NCBI GenBank assembly: GCA_009739215.1
Contig: VSJF01000004.1
Location: 682,001-746,000 of the forward strand
DNA length: 64,000 nt
Source of the DNA: Floccularia luteovirens
Taxonomy: Eukaryota > Basidiomycota > Agaricomycetes > Agaricales > Squamanitaceae
Direction of reading: 5' to 3'
The position numbers and the translations under genes are program-made. Position 1 is the stretch's first letter; every line of letters starts with the position of its first letter. Shown one piece after another: positions 48,908 through 61,260 of this stretch. Below the pieces are notes generated by a model that saw nothing but the letters and a program-made list of their open reading frames with translations, was not told where the DNA came from and searched no databases.

Positions 48908-49953
48908 AGATGTTTTATTTTGTTAACTTGGGGATCCGGGGGCAGTGCACTTCGGTCTCTATATTTCTAAAGCAATAGCCAGAAGCTTGATTAATCTTTG
49001 CACTGATAGAATGCTATTTGATGCAGATGATGTTGTTATAATATCGAAATACCTCCAATCCTTCAAAGTGCAGCGACACCACGTTCATACCTGCAGGCTT
49101 CCACGATACCTCCTAGTGATCGATAACCGCTTACCACGTTATCGGGATGCGAATATACCAATTAATATCAATTATCACAGTATAACTACCGTCCGTCTGA
49201 TATCAAATTTTGTCATAATCCGATACAAAAAAAATTTCAAATATTATCAACACGTCATCATTACGAACGAGTCATATGTCTCTCGCCACATTGGACAAAA
49301 AAATTCCGTTAATCATGGAGAGCCTTTCGGAACTAGATTTCAAATTGACCGCCACGGTATCTTAGAATGAACTCTTCCCCGGTAGCGATCGTCTACCCGT
49401 ATTTATGAAACCGTAGAGACCAACTTAAACCGGGTATGTTATCTCTGTTATCTTAGATGAGATGTTTGTCGTGTGCCTTTTACCCTTAACTGTTATTTCG
49501 CAACCATCTACATTATTGTGGGTGTTTTACACCGTTGCATTGTCGCATTTCCACCCTTTTGGTAATATAGACCCAACCCATTTGAGAAATTTAACCTATT
49601 TCATCGGGCTTGACGACAATCAACTTCCTCGGCGGAGCGCTGTACACTGAGCAGGGGAAATGATTTATATATTACGGAATGAATTACCGGGTAGGTGGAT
49701 CATAAGAATCCACGGGGTAGCTACAAAGGAGTAGTCTAGAAATACAACATAGGTATACGCATATACACTGTCCAATATATCATCAATAACACGCACAAAA
49801 GGTATAATATATTTCGAAAAAAGATCTCATATGTGCGGGTGGGACACGGAAGAAGCACGTTCCACAGCCAGACCGGGAAAATAAAAGGGCATGACGTGTC
49901 GTAAAAGATAACAAGCAAGAATACCTCGAAAAAGAATAAACAAAAAAAATAGT
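48908..49953. other. Gene-poor AT-rich interval
   Basis: About 1 kb between the acetyltransferase and the HMG gene. An open frame of 141 codons at 48945-49370 (plus) is present but has an atypical composition, no domain and lies in AT-rich DNA, so it is not called. The 3' UTR of the HMG gene probably occupies the right end. Confidence 0.5.
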
Positions 49954-51790
49954 CTATAAGCGCACAAGACGCTCTGGGGAATCGTCAGTCGTAAACCCCT
50001 CACTTTCACTCTCTGACTCAAGTTTGATTCCAGGGAAAGCTGACGCGGGGCTGCCTGGAAGGATACTGAAATTGATACTAGTGCCGTACCCGGCATGGCC
50101 TTCTTCGTAAATCCGCCGCGCAGCCTCGTACTCCATCTTCTCTTGCTCGGCCTGTGCCAAGAAAGGTTGTCTCTCTGCGTCTGTCATAGAACGCCATTTG
50201 GCCGCGGCCAGGACGCTCTGCTTTGTCGTTTCTGTTTCGTCACCAAAGATCTCATGCACAAGCTGCGGATGAGCGCGGATACGTTGTAAAAACATAAAGT
50301 ACGCGCTCAACGGCTTCTTCGGTGCATTCGGATCCTTGATGTTACTGCGCCGCGACTTTCCTGCGCGGCGTTGAGCAGCACGAAATGCATTCTCGCGCTT
50401 GATGTCCTCTGGTGTAAGAGTACGCATATACGCTTGAAGCTCGCGTTCACGGAGCTCCTTTGCGGCCTGTGAGCGTTGCTTGTATGGCTGTGAAAGTGTG
50501 GAAGTAAAAAGAGAAAAAGGGCAAAGAACCGACGGGTGAGTGACAGGAAAAAAGCTGACGTCACTGATGACATACCTCTTTCTCCGCCGTGCTGAGAGCT
50601 GCATATTCTTGGCCAGCTTCCTTAGCGGCCTGAGCTACATTCAATTTGCGGGTTCCAGCAGCTTGCTGCTTCTGGATCCAGTCGGTGAAGTACAGTTGCC
50701 ACGCAGAAGGTGCTAGTTTTGGTGGTTTCAGCACTGATTTCAAAGCTGTTCCGATCATGTATTTGTCAGTACGTCATTCACGTAAATTCCTGCTATCATA
50801 CTCACGGCTTTCGCTACTGGTTTTTTCCGGTCCATTTCCTGCCCCAATCCCAACTAACCCAGTTCCAGTTCCTCCTCCGCTTGGTTCGTCAGCTGACTGT
50901 CGTTTCTTTCGTCTCACTGTCGCGTCCCGTTCATCTGATACGCTTACTGATTCTGCGCGTCGACTATATCCCCGGCTCATGCCTGGTGGGCGGAAGTCTC
51001 CACCTCCGTGGGTCGGTGCACTAGCAGATAATAGGACGCTTCCGGTAGACATGGATGATCGGCGCAACGGTTGGCGTATCGTTGCATCACAGACAAGAGG
51101 GGAGTGCCGCGCGGCTCCTCGTGGTGATGTACGTTGGGCGCCAGTCGTGTCCCATAACTGTGCGGCCCATGTTGGCGTGTGCAAAGAGGCGTCACGCGGT
51201 GAGATCGACATTGCATGCATCTGTGAATTTGCCGAGAGTGGTGATACAGGGGATGGCGATATTGATCGTGGCAGAGGATGGTGTGCGGCAAAAGCGGTAG
51301 GCGAAGAAAAAGTTCCGTCTGTAGGGAAATGAGAATTACCGTTGTATGGTACAAAGGCTGTTGGAGAAGGAGACTGTGCAGGGATGGGTATTGGTGAGCT
51401 CGAGTTCGAGCTTGATCCTGGAGGAAGTGCAAGGTCAGGATCGGTAAGCCAGCCGGCGAGATACATATTTGCAGCGTCATCAGGAGCAAGGGGCCGCTTA
51501 AGGTCGTCGGGGCTGCAAAAACCAGCAGAGGAATCATAATAGCTGCTGGCTGGGGACGTCTGTGACGTGTAATCGAACTGCGACAGCGGAGAGAGGGCGG
51601 AAAAGCTGTACGCAGACTTGACATCCTGATCGATGTCGAAGGGGTCCCAATGGTGAGGGACGGCTGAAGAATGGAGAGATGGGATATCCTCGATGTCGAG
51701 GGGCCCAAAGATCATCTGATCTGAATCATGAGGAAAGACGGGAGACTCGTCAAAAACGAGGGGAGAGTGGTGGTCGTGGATATCCTTCAT
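49954..51790 (-). CDS. Exp1-like protein with two HMG boxes
   Basis: This is a nuclear DNA-bending protein with a long disordered N-terminal region and two HMG boxes. A perfect GTGAGT donor near 50811 joins the Ser/Pro-rich N-terminal exon to SVLKPPKLAPSAWQLYFTDW, the start of HMG box 1, in frame. A further intron near 50.5 kb leads to PYKQRSQAAKELRERELQAY. HMG box 2 reads PNAPKKPLSAYFMFLQRIRA, then KWRSMTDAERQPFLAQAEQE. The tail is acidic and Ser-rich (ESESESEGF), ending at TAG 49954-49956. I prefer the start at 51790 (MKDIHDHHSP); ATGs at 51832 and 51937 are also in frame. The architecture resembles Coprinopsis cinerea Exp1, an HMG1/2-like protein needed for cap expansion and autolysis; orthology is inference. 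Confidence 0.8.
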
Positions 51791-52202
51791 GAGAGGAAGA
51801 GTTGTTGTACGAGAGAAGAGAGAAGAAGGCATTAAAAGACGAGGAAAGGATGAGAGAGAAGAGGGTATTATAGAAAGATGAAGCCTTGGAAGACAACGAT
51901 AAAACTGTGGTTTAAGAAGAGCTCTGAACACCTTCATCGCACGATTCTGACTCGTCTTGAGTTGGTCTGTCCGTTACCGCCACTGGTTCGGTATTGCGCT
52001 GCGGTCACTGTGTCTTTCGACTCAGTGTACAGCTGAACCGTTCAACTGCTTCTTTTTCCCTTTTTTGTATCATATCGAGATTCTCGCTTGAATGTCACGC
52101 GTGACCAATATTATCATCCACAATAAGGTTCTCTATATTTATGGTAACTCTGACCCGTCGGCCTGGCTCTGTCATCCCTCCTCGTCGCTATATACAGTAT
52201 GA

Positions 52203-52984
52203 TCATAGAATCGCTATATCAGATGTTTCGTATCGCGCATTGCTGTATACACTTTTTCCAACCTGTCCCATGTCCCAAATGAAGCAGTCATTATCATATC
52301 AGTCCAATCACACCAATTACAAGGCACAACATCCATTAACTTTGTCAATATATGGTCACGCTCCCTTAAAAGAAACAGGGTCTGCTCACCTCCCATCCTG
52401 GGACGTTCTTCATAATTTCTTTCTCTCGTTCATATGCTGCTTGTTTGCGGCGATACAAGTCACGATCTCCCTCGGCCATTAGTAGTGGTACTAAATGTAT
52501 TCGCGACCACACTTTTTCTCGTTGCAGTTCCCTGTTCAAAAAAATTTTTAAACACAAAGGTTTCCACATTAGCCATCGTATTTAGTACGGTCCGAAAACC
52601 TGAAGATCCCAGATAAGGCCAAGTGGCAGCGGCCGGATCCAATGTTGGACCACGTTTAGCGATGAGCGGGGTGGGACGGTGACACGTTCCACGTCCAGCT
52701 GACTCCATCCAGCAACCGTGTTCTTTGTGCGGAAGTATGGTATTTTGGTTCACTGACCTCTTTTCCAAGTTTCCCTTTCCGACACGATAGAAGCCATACA
52801 CACATATCGCCGTCACACCGCCGAGGATAGCAAGAGCCCCCGGACCGCGGACTGGCAAATTCCGTTTATATTTGATAGCTTCGAACCCACCCGGAGGGGG
52901 CATGTCTCTGTAAGAAAATGTCAGAAGCCCAAGAAAAATTGTTTGTAATGTTGATATAACACACTGTCGGTATGGCGCAGACAC
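52203..52984 (-). CDS. NADH dehydrogenase subunit NDUFA13 (GRIM-19)
   Basis: This is an accessory subunit of mitochondrial complex I with one membrane helix. Exon 1 encodes MSAPYRQ and splices to DMPPPGGFEAIKYKRNLPVR, the family signature. The membrane segment is GALAILGGVTAICVYGFYRV. The helical part reads ELQREKVWSRIHLVPLLMAE, then GDRDLYRRKQAAYEREKEIM. A final intron joins VPGWE to VGKSVYSNARY, with a stop at 52203-52205. The small first exon hides the true start from simple frame scanning. The size (about 130 residues) is normal for the family. Confidence 0.92.
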
Positions 52985-53664
52985 TGCATGAAACGAGCCA
53001 TGTCAGCAATAATTAGATAAAAAGGGTGTCACGCACTCGTACTCGTTGTAGACTACTAAGAATGGTGGGGTTGCAGACACGGATAGATGAGGAACACGAC
53101 GAACAAACTGGCAATGGAAGAAATCTCAGCTCTCAGTGTGAAGCGGAGTAAATGTGTGGTCATGTGACTATAACCGTGCGAAATATCGACAGCAACAAAT
53201 TCTTTGAGGGAAGACACTCGGACGAGGTAAGATCTCCGTGAACAAAATATGAGCGTCTGTGATGAGTTACATTGACAGCACAGGCTGCGGACTCGGGGAT
53301 TAAGGAGATACAGAACGTGAGATTCATTTTTACAGAATTCCCTGTATAATATATTTGTGACTATAGTAAATGTAGAACACACAAAACATGTATATTTCCG
53401 CGGCGGTGTTGAACTGCAAAAACAGTGGAGATGTTGAGTCATGCATGTGCATGGATGGTGATTCAAGCCAGTTATGCATGTAATTATGATTTATAAATTT
53501 GAAATTAAATAAAAATTAATGAACTGAATTAGGCAAGGGGCGGCAGTGTTTGGCTGGCTGGTGTTTGGCTCGCGCCCCGTGTTTGGTTAGACAGCCAACT
53601 TTCAACGCCAGCCCATTGCCAATCATTTTCAAGCGCTGCCATCTCTTCTTCTCCCACATCTACC
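52985..53664. other. Divergent intergenic region, NDUFA13 / INO80F-like
   Basis: This 680-bp interval has no supportable gene; a Cys-rich minus-strand frame at 53056-53466 lacks domain support. Three copies of GTGTTTGGYT lie at 53546, 53561 and 53579, about 80-120 bp before the INO80F-like start codon, and may be a promoter element. Confidence 0.45.
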
Positions 53665-55445
53665 ATGTCCCCCCGTCCTTCGCCCGGGCCCTCTCATCCA
53701 CACTCATTTCCCTCCCAACAAAGACAAAAACAAAAGCCATACACTATTGGCATTGCTGCTGGTGCAGAAGATGCAAAATACCAAGCAAAGTACAAAGATC
53801 TCAAGCAAAAAGTAAAGGAAATCGAGGCGGTGCGTCAATTTTTTTTAACCCTCACAAACCAATTAATCTCATACCATTTCTTGTAATTAGGATAATGACA
53901 GGCTACACTTCAAAGTCCTTCAAGCAAAACGGAGTATCCAGCGCATGAAGCTCGAACGAGCGTGAGTTTTTTTGCCGCGTTCGGGAAATCTTTTCCCCAT
54001 CTTCTTTCAAGTCTAACAAACGGTTTAGAATTCTTTATGAACGCCTGTCTGCAGTTCCACCCTCACCAGAGATGGCTGATCGTCACCTCCCACCGATCCA
54101 ATCGGGTCCAGCTGTCCCTGCTCAACAAATTCAGACACGAACTGCGTCAGGCACATACCATCAACGCAACTTAGAGCCTGAACAGGCTCTCGCTGAACAC
54201 ATACGTACACATGAATATTCTCGAGTTGCTCCAGGTCCCGACGGTCGTCCTGTAATTGTACCAGACCCCCCAATTGGACCAGGCATCCCACCTCCGGCTC
54301 AGTCACCCCATCATGCCCATTCTGAAGCACGTCACCTCCCCCCCATCCCACAGATACCTGCTGTCCAGCCGTATGACCATCCTTCTAGTCGCTCACATTC
54401 CCACTCCTATTCCAATCCCAACAACCTTGCTAGTCCCCAAATGCACGAACGTACACGTTCACAATCTTCCTCCCGCTCCCGCTCCCATCAAGGATACCCA
54501 CCATATCAGGAAGCTCTCCCGTCTGTCCAACATGTCATACAAAGTAGCCCAGCATTATCTGAACGAGAACGCCCTCGGAGGCATGAAGTTAACGAGTTAG
54601 CAGGAACTCATGACCCACATGGCCGTCACCAAACCCCGCATTCCCAGATGTCTCCGCGTACACATTCATTAGATGCACGCGGATCTGCGCGCATACATCC
54701 ACACCAAAGGATTGGACCAGGTAGTTATGCTAACCGGGAGGACGTTTCTGACCGCCAGCGTGAAATGGAACGTGAGCGTGAACGTGATTGGGAACGAGAA
54801 CAGCGGGCTCGTGAATTAGGCCGTGGTGGACGGGATATGTCAACGTCGTCACTTGCACATTCGCCTCATTCTATTCCTCGGACACGTGCACCAATGGATT
54901 ATCCTGAACATCACACATCATCACGAATGCGGGAGGACGCAGCATATTATCATGACGCGTCTGGCCCGAGTGGTTATCCCTTACTCTCGCGCTCTGGGAC
55001 ACCCGGTTCGGGTTCAGGCTCCGGCTCCGGTGCTGGTGCTGGTGAAGGGCCTTCACGTCCGGACTCGCGGGCCCAGTATTATGAACAAGACCATGTGAGA
55101 ACCTCATATCGACTCCGGCCAGTCAACCCGCATCCTGGCGAAGAAGCAGACTTTGTACATGAAGACGGCAGAGCACACTCGCGGGATCGCGGCAGTGGGG
55201 GAGGCAGCGGCGGCGGCCATTACGCGCTACAGGAACAGAGCCGCCTTAGTTTGGAATCAAGGAAGAGAACACGCAACGAAATGGATGTAGACAGCGAAAA
55301 TGACGTCGGAGAAGCACCCCGGGGAAGTGGATTGTACTCCACTGGAAGGTTACAGGACGATAGGGGTTCAAAACGTTATCATAGAGAACACAACCATCGC
55401 CGGAGTGTCGACAATCACGAAGATAACCGGATGGGACCCTCGTAA
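53665..55445 (+). CDS. INO80 complex subunit F-domain protein
   Basis: This is a predicted subunit of the INO80 chromatin remodeller, acting in the nucleus. The N-terminal part (KYQAKYKDLKQKVKEIEA, spliced to DNDRLHFKVLQAKRSIQRMK and LERAILYERLSAVPPSPEM) forms a coiled coil that matches the INO80F-type domain. The remaining roughly 450 residues are low complexity, rich in His, Ser, Pro and Arg. They include an Arg/Glu repeat run (about 54760-54820, REMERERERDWEREQRA) and a Gly-Ser/Gly-Ala run (about 55007-55045). The stop is TAA at 55443-55445. Two introns lie in the conserved part. The disordered tail has no recognisable enzyme fold. Confidence 0.82.
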
Positions 55446-56197
55446 ACCCATTCGGCGTGGTCACAAAAGACCATCTCTATGTTTTTATTTCATTTGTTTG
55501 GTACTGCTTTTTACTTCCGAGATACTTATGTATGTATGTGATGTGTCTCTAGCTTGCTATCTTTTACTACAATACTTGACAATGGGTTCTTTTATATAAG
55601 AGGGCCCCGAAAGACCGAAAGTCACAAATATAGATGAGCCCATGACCAATTACAGGGTCTGCTGACAGGAAGTGTTGACAAGTTTACACATATTGCTATT
55701 CCCAAGACGGACAGAAGCCTTCGCAGATATAACGGCGGATGTTCTATATATTATATCAAATGTTTGCTCATATGTCGAATCTTAACGGAACAACCTATCC
55801 ATCTGGAGCACACTTATACTTAGGGATCTCGGAAGGTTCTGATAGTTGCCCTTTTGTCCCTTCGCACTGCAATTCTAAAACAATGCTAAATCTACTCCGG
55901 AACTTCAATGAAACTGATCATGCTATGTTATTGATATAACACACAATCACATACATAACTGTCAGGTCCATACTTGTGGCAATATTATACGTATGGTGGC
56001 AAGACTGATTATACACTTATTACGATCTGCATGACCGGCCATAAAACTATATCAAGAAGGATCGACTTGGGTTCAAACATATTCAACGCAACTGATACAG
56101 TCGAGCGCTCCAGAGTTCACGGAAACCAACTAGGAGGAAGGCACACAGCAGTCCGCTGTTCCGCGCCATATGATGGCTTTGATCGCTCAGTAAGCAG
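55446..56197. other. Interval downstream of the INO80F-like gene
   Basis: No gene, RNA or repeat array is supported in this 750-bp stretch. Small plus-strand frames (for example 55739-55939) lack coding features. Confidence 0.45.
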
Positions 56198-57420
56198 CTA
56201 AGCTATTTCTATCCATAAGATTGTGAGTGAGGCACATTGGAGCATTGCTCTTGGCTTCGAGCTTGCATGGTACGCATCATGTCTCGTGAGCATTCTATGA
56301 GGCGCTCGGCGGCCTGCGCCATTCAGGTCCCAAGTGATTTTCCACTTAGCATGGTTTACGCATAAGCCAACCCATTTCAAATTCGACGGGCCGCTGAACT
56401 TGAGATAGTAAGTGAGTTGTACACGACCAGTCGGCTCTGCCCGGGAAGTATGATATCGATCCTCAACAAGAACTGCGCGTGTGTCGCATTCTCTGAGAAG
56501 ACGTTTTGACATATGCGGAAGTTGTTGACGTGGGTATTGCCCAACCAAGTCTCTGGCGTTACAAGCCCTTTGAAGCTTGAAGACTTGAGCTGAAATTTTC
56601 AGATAGGGGCAAAGTACTGCTTAACGACTTTCGCACGGCGGTGGCGAACTTCTGTGAATCTTGGGTATCAGTATCATATTGCCAGCTGAATGTGATCGAA
56701 GTCTGTGATAATAGAAGTTACCCACCGCAATAGGGTTCAGCAACAACTGCCGGATATCATTCACGAAGTGAATGGGCGGGACATTTGACCTTACCCTGTA
56801 GGCGCAGTAGGGCCATGATTGATCTTCTTTAAACTCGAACTCTGATTAGAAGTGTAGCCGACAGCTGTAGGGTCAACTTTGTCACAAAATTCCAAACTAG
56901 ATAACTCAGAAGTCAGTTAGAGGTATTGTGCAAGTGATTTGTACGAAGCTGCTAACGCAAATGTTCCATATTTCGATCATATCCAAATCCCTGGGCTGCG
57001 ACCTCGGCTTCCAAATTATGAATCTGTTGAGTTTACTGCTGTGACATATCCCATATACATTAACCGTGCTGTTTAGTATATCAGGTTTATATTTTAGGAG
57101 GAAAAAGCCCGACTATTGAAGGTCATCCTCGCCGCCGCCGCCGATAACGAACTTGTACTGATCGCCTGACGGACAGGTTCTTATCTACGGTAATTAAACC
57201 GAACCAATCCGCGACACCCAGCTATGATTTGTTGGCCGATATGCGCAGTTTCCATTGCCGCTTCGAAATTGCAAGGGAACAATGCAATATTGAATACCGA
57301 ATGTACAGCAGGACGCCACACTTGAATAACTATAATGAAGCTGTGAGTCATCCCGTACCAGTGGTGGGAATATTTCTAACAAAATTTCGCACCTCCTTCT
57401 ATTCCATTCCATGACATTGA
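56198..57420 (-). pseudogene. Unresolved or decaying multi-exon gene, family unknown
   Basis: Several minus-strand stretches look protein-coding but do not join into one frame. From 5' to 3' they include ALFPCNFEAAMETAHIGQQI (about 57290-57210), then CPSGDQYKFVIGGGGEDD (near 57130). Further on are HNLEAEVAAQGFGYDRNMEH (near 56990), KEDQSWPYCAYRVRSNVPPI (near 56800) and VNDIRQLLLNPIAV. Near the 3' end two frames compete: one contains ECDTRAVLVEDRYHTSRAEP, the other NNFRICQNVFSENATHAQFL and AQAAERLIECSRDMMRTMQA. A small frameshift separates the first two pieces, with no room for an intron. I recognise no family. It could be a pseudogene, or a gene with introns I have not placed. Confidence 0.35.
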
Positions 57421-57903
57421 TAGCGGGTAAGTCTTGACGGAAAAGGTGTATATTCCCGAAAGAAATCTTTATTTTCTATAGTCACATAGATGTCAGATAG
57501 TTTACGTATGCAAGGACAACGGCAAACGTGTGATAACTCCACAGCTTAATTGGCTAGAACAACTGTGACGGTCAAGGAATTAGAAGAACAACATGTATGA
57601 ATATGGATGCCTCGGCGTGCCTAGCACGGAGGTCACTGCCTCGTTCCTCATTGGGCAAAAGGTCAAGGAACTTGACGTTACATGAGCAAACAATCGATGA
57701 ACTCTGCACTCAACGTTCAATAGCATCCCAACCTGGCAACAACAGTATCAAAACGCCTTCTTAATTGTGTGGCGGCGGAGACGTTGAATTTGCCTTAATA
57801 TGGTGAACAATGGGTCGATCTTTTTATTGCTCTGGCTCTAGAGACCATGTCATATCTACACTGCTGGTTCTACAGTGCATAATCTCTATTAGTCTGTAGC
57901 AAC
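57421..57903. other. Interval downstream of NDUFS8
   Basis: This should hold the NDUFS8 3' UTR. I see no supportable gene, tRNA or repeat. Confidence 0.4.
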
Positions 57904-58904
<1,001 letters not shown>

Positions 58905-59054
58905 AGTCGTCAGCGTCAGCGTTGCCAGCAGCAGCGACGAAATGGAAACTTCAGACTGTGTAACACGGAAAAGTAAGGGTCACACTGTGACAGTATCTAT
59001 TACTTTGCTGGATATAGTAGACCTTGAAGTTGGTGTTGGACTCCGATTCACAAA
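58905..59054. promoter_or_regulatory. Shared divergent promoter, NDUFS8 / prefoldin 2
   Basis: The opposite start codons lie 150 bp apart. No TATA box is evident. Confidence 0.4.
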
Positions 59055-59590
59055 ATGTCGTCAACATCGTCCAAAGCAAAATCAAAAGCGCCAGTTCTCT
59101 CAAATCAGGGTGAGTACATTCAATGGCAGATCTATAACGGATGCGCTAAAAGAAATTAGCCAGAGATCCAGCAAACATATATCCGATCACAAAATGAGCT
59201 GCAAGCATTAGCAGGGAAAATTGGAGAATTAGAGTCAGAAGCAGACGAGCACGCGTAGGTTGCATAACTATGGCGGTTTCCGATACGTTTCTAACTCACT
59301 ATATTAGGCTTGTGCTCGTTACCTTGAACGAAGCTCTGGCAGAAGAACCTGACCGGAAATGTTTCAGACTAATTGGCGGAGTTCTTGTAGAACGAACTGT
59401 TAGAGATGTTGTTCCCGCTCTTCAAACTAACAGGGATGGGGTGAGAATAAAACACCTACCACAGTCGTTATGATGATGCTGATATATTAACCAGATCAAG
59501 AAAGTAATCTCAAACCTGACAGAACAGTACAAAACAAAAGAGCAGGAATTAGATGTTTTCAAAAAAGAGTATGGGGTACGCCCTACTTGA
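59055..59590 (+). CDS. Prefoldin subunit 2
   Basis: This is a beta-type subunit of the hexameric prefoldin chaperone that hands unfolded actin and tubulin to the CCT chaperonin in the cytosol. Exon 1 encodes MSSTSSKAKSKAPVLSNQ. Exon 2 gives EIQQTYIRSQNELQALAGKI, the first coiled-coil helix. Exon 3 gives LVLVTLNEALAEEPDRKCFR, then LIGGVLVERTVRDVVPALQ, the beta-hairpin core typical of subunit 2. The last exon gives IKKVISNLTEQYKTKEQELD and ends with TGA at 59588-59590. Size (about 125 residues) and layout match the family. Confidence 0.92.
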
Positions 59591-60180
59591 TCAATGTATA
59601 TGTTTGGTCAGAACATTCTGTCTGGACGTCTCTTGTGAGTTTACAAGGATGGAAATTTGATATCAATCATATCGTAACAGAGCTCGATTTACACTGTTCT
59701 ATCCTTTATCACCAGTCTAACTCAGTTTCTGACTTCTGTAGTCCCGATCAGATTCTGATCTTGCACTTGTGAGATTAGGGCTCATAAGCAAGCAATGAGA
59801 TAAGTGCTGAAGCCGTGAAAGTTGTGGGTCTAGTATTAGACATGTCCTGACATGTTTGAGACTGATAATGTCAGAACGACGAATACAGGTCTTCGATCAC
59901 AGGTCCTAGGTCCTACACAATGTCTATCAAAAAAGAGGGTTTGTCAATGTATCATCGCCTAAGCTACCATGACAATGGAGTACATCTTCTATCGGTGATG
60001 ATTACATTACACATGCTACATTACCCATGCGCACGATCACGAGGGAGTTAAACTTAGCAACCTACCAGCAAATGGGTTTATATCACCGTCTCTTTCTTTT
60101 CATCCTTCCTCTCTCAAAGAACAAAAAACTAACCGGCTTGTCCACTGTGCTTGCCACCGACACTCTTTATATCATTCGAC
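59591..60180. other. Intergenic region upstream of the CAP gene
   Basis: No gene is supported. A CT-rich stretch lies at about 60088-60118, typical of fungal promoters near the transcription start. Confidence 0.45.
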
Positions 60181-60865
60181 ATGTTTTCGTCTTTCATTTT
60201 ATTTTCCTTCTTTATTACAACTTTGTCCGTATACGCAGCACCAACAACAATCGCGAATTCGTCAACGACCCTGAATGACTTCTTGGATTCACAAAGCAAT
60301 TTTCCACCCTCACAGTTCGTTCTCGCGCACAACAAAGTCCGTGCACGTCACAATGCACTTGACCTAAGCTGGTCTTCACATCTCGCAGAAAGGGCCAAAG
60401 ACTGGGCAAATAAATGCCAATTCAAGCACTCAGGCGGCAGCCTCCTTAGCGAACTCTATGGAGAAAACATAGCTGCTGGCACAGGTCTTTTCCCAGTTCC
60501 AGCTGCTGTTGAAATCTTTGCTCAAGATGAGGGTGAGTCCAGCCATATAGACTCGATAATCTGCCCGCTTAATTTGTGGTTATGAAAGCGAATTACAACC
60601 CCAATAAACCTGAATTTAGTGATTTCACTCAAGTGGTCTGGAATTCAACGACACAAGTTGGATGTGGTGTCTCTCTGTGTGAATCAGATAATATTTTCCC
60701 TGGACATCCTGGTCTGGGTAAAGCCACATTATATGTGTGTCTCTACTCTCCCGTTGGAAATGTCGTGGGTAGAATCCTGTGAGCTATGACTTGATCTATA
60801 TGCCTCCAAATACATGACTTCTCAACTGATTCTGCTGCAGAGAAAACGTCCAGGTTGCACAATAA
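60181..60865 (+). CDS. Secreted CAP/PR-1-like (SCP/TAPS) protein
   Basis: This belongs to the CAP superfamily (cysteine-rich secretory, antigen 5, PR-1), secreted proteins that bind sterols or lipids in fungi. The start at 60181 gives the signal peptide MFSSFILFSFFITTLSVYA. The CAP fold shows FVLAHNKVRARHNALDLSWS, then LAERAKDWANKCQFKHSGG and LYGENIAAGTG. After an intron come FSDFTQVVWNSTTQVGCGVS and LYVCLYSPVGNVVG, which are CAP signatures 1 and 2. The His and Glu of the conserved cavity (KHSGG, GENIA) and the FTQVVW His/Gln region are present. A last intron (donor GTGAGC) leads to ENVQVAQ and TAA at 60863-60865. An ATG at 60151 is in frame but would bury the signal peptide. Confidence 0.9.
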
Positions 60866-61260
60866 CAACAATTCTAACAACATAAATATTTCTTCGTGAT
60901 TTCCCCCTCACAGTGGTATACTTTATTTTAGTGTTGGGGATCGTTGTCATCATAAAATACTCAGGTAGTTGGATATTCCTTATAGCATGTCTGGAACACG
61001 TCTTACTAGAAAATTTGCGATTTGATATTGGGTTTATTCTTTATATCTAACAGTACAATCACTACGTATTGTTTTGAAATCTTCCAATGGAAAGATTTGT
61101 TTTATACCCAATTGCAGTGTGAACGTGCTAGGTGAAATTTGAAAGTTGATAGCTTCCTTGGATCTGTATGATATGTACCTTTCATAATGAACGGGCTGGC
61201 GGGAAAATTCTATTTTTGTATCGGCAATTGCTTTCATTGTTCTACAGGGTTGCGCTAAAT
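60866..61260. other. Convergent intergenic region
   Basis: This AT-rich interval separates the 3' ends of the CAP gene and the right-edge gene. No gene or RNA was seen. Confidence 0.45.

Noticed and set aside
48945..49370. 141-codon plus-strand open frame downstream of the GNAT gene
   Set aside because: It lies in AT-rich DNA, is rich in Ile/Tyr/Asn/Arg by base composition and shows no motif, signal peptide or splice pattern.
50977..51708. 243-codon minus-strand frame overlapping the HMG gene exon
   Set aside because: It is a shadow frame of the Ser/Pro-rich exon, giving His/Leu/Pro-rich sequence without domains.
53056..53466. 136-codon Cys-rich minus-strand open frame, possible small secreted protein
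   Set aside because: The cysteines are not regularly spaced, there is no N-terminal signal peptide and no neighbouring exon supports it.
54025..54351. 108-codon minus-strand frame within the INO80F-like gene
   Set aside because: It is antisense to a well-supported coding exon and has no domain features.
57131..57145. CGC triplet run as a microsatellite of interest
   Set aside because: It is only about four to five units and falls within a possible Gly-rich coding stretch.
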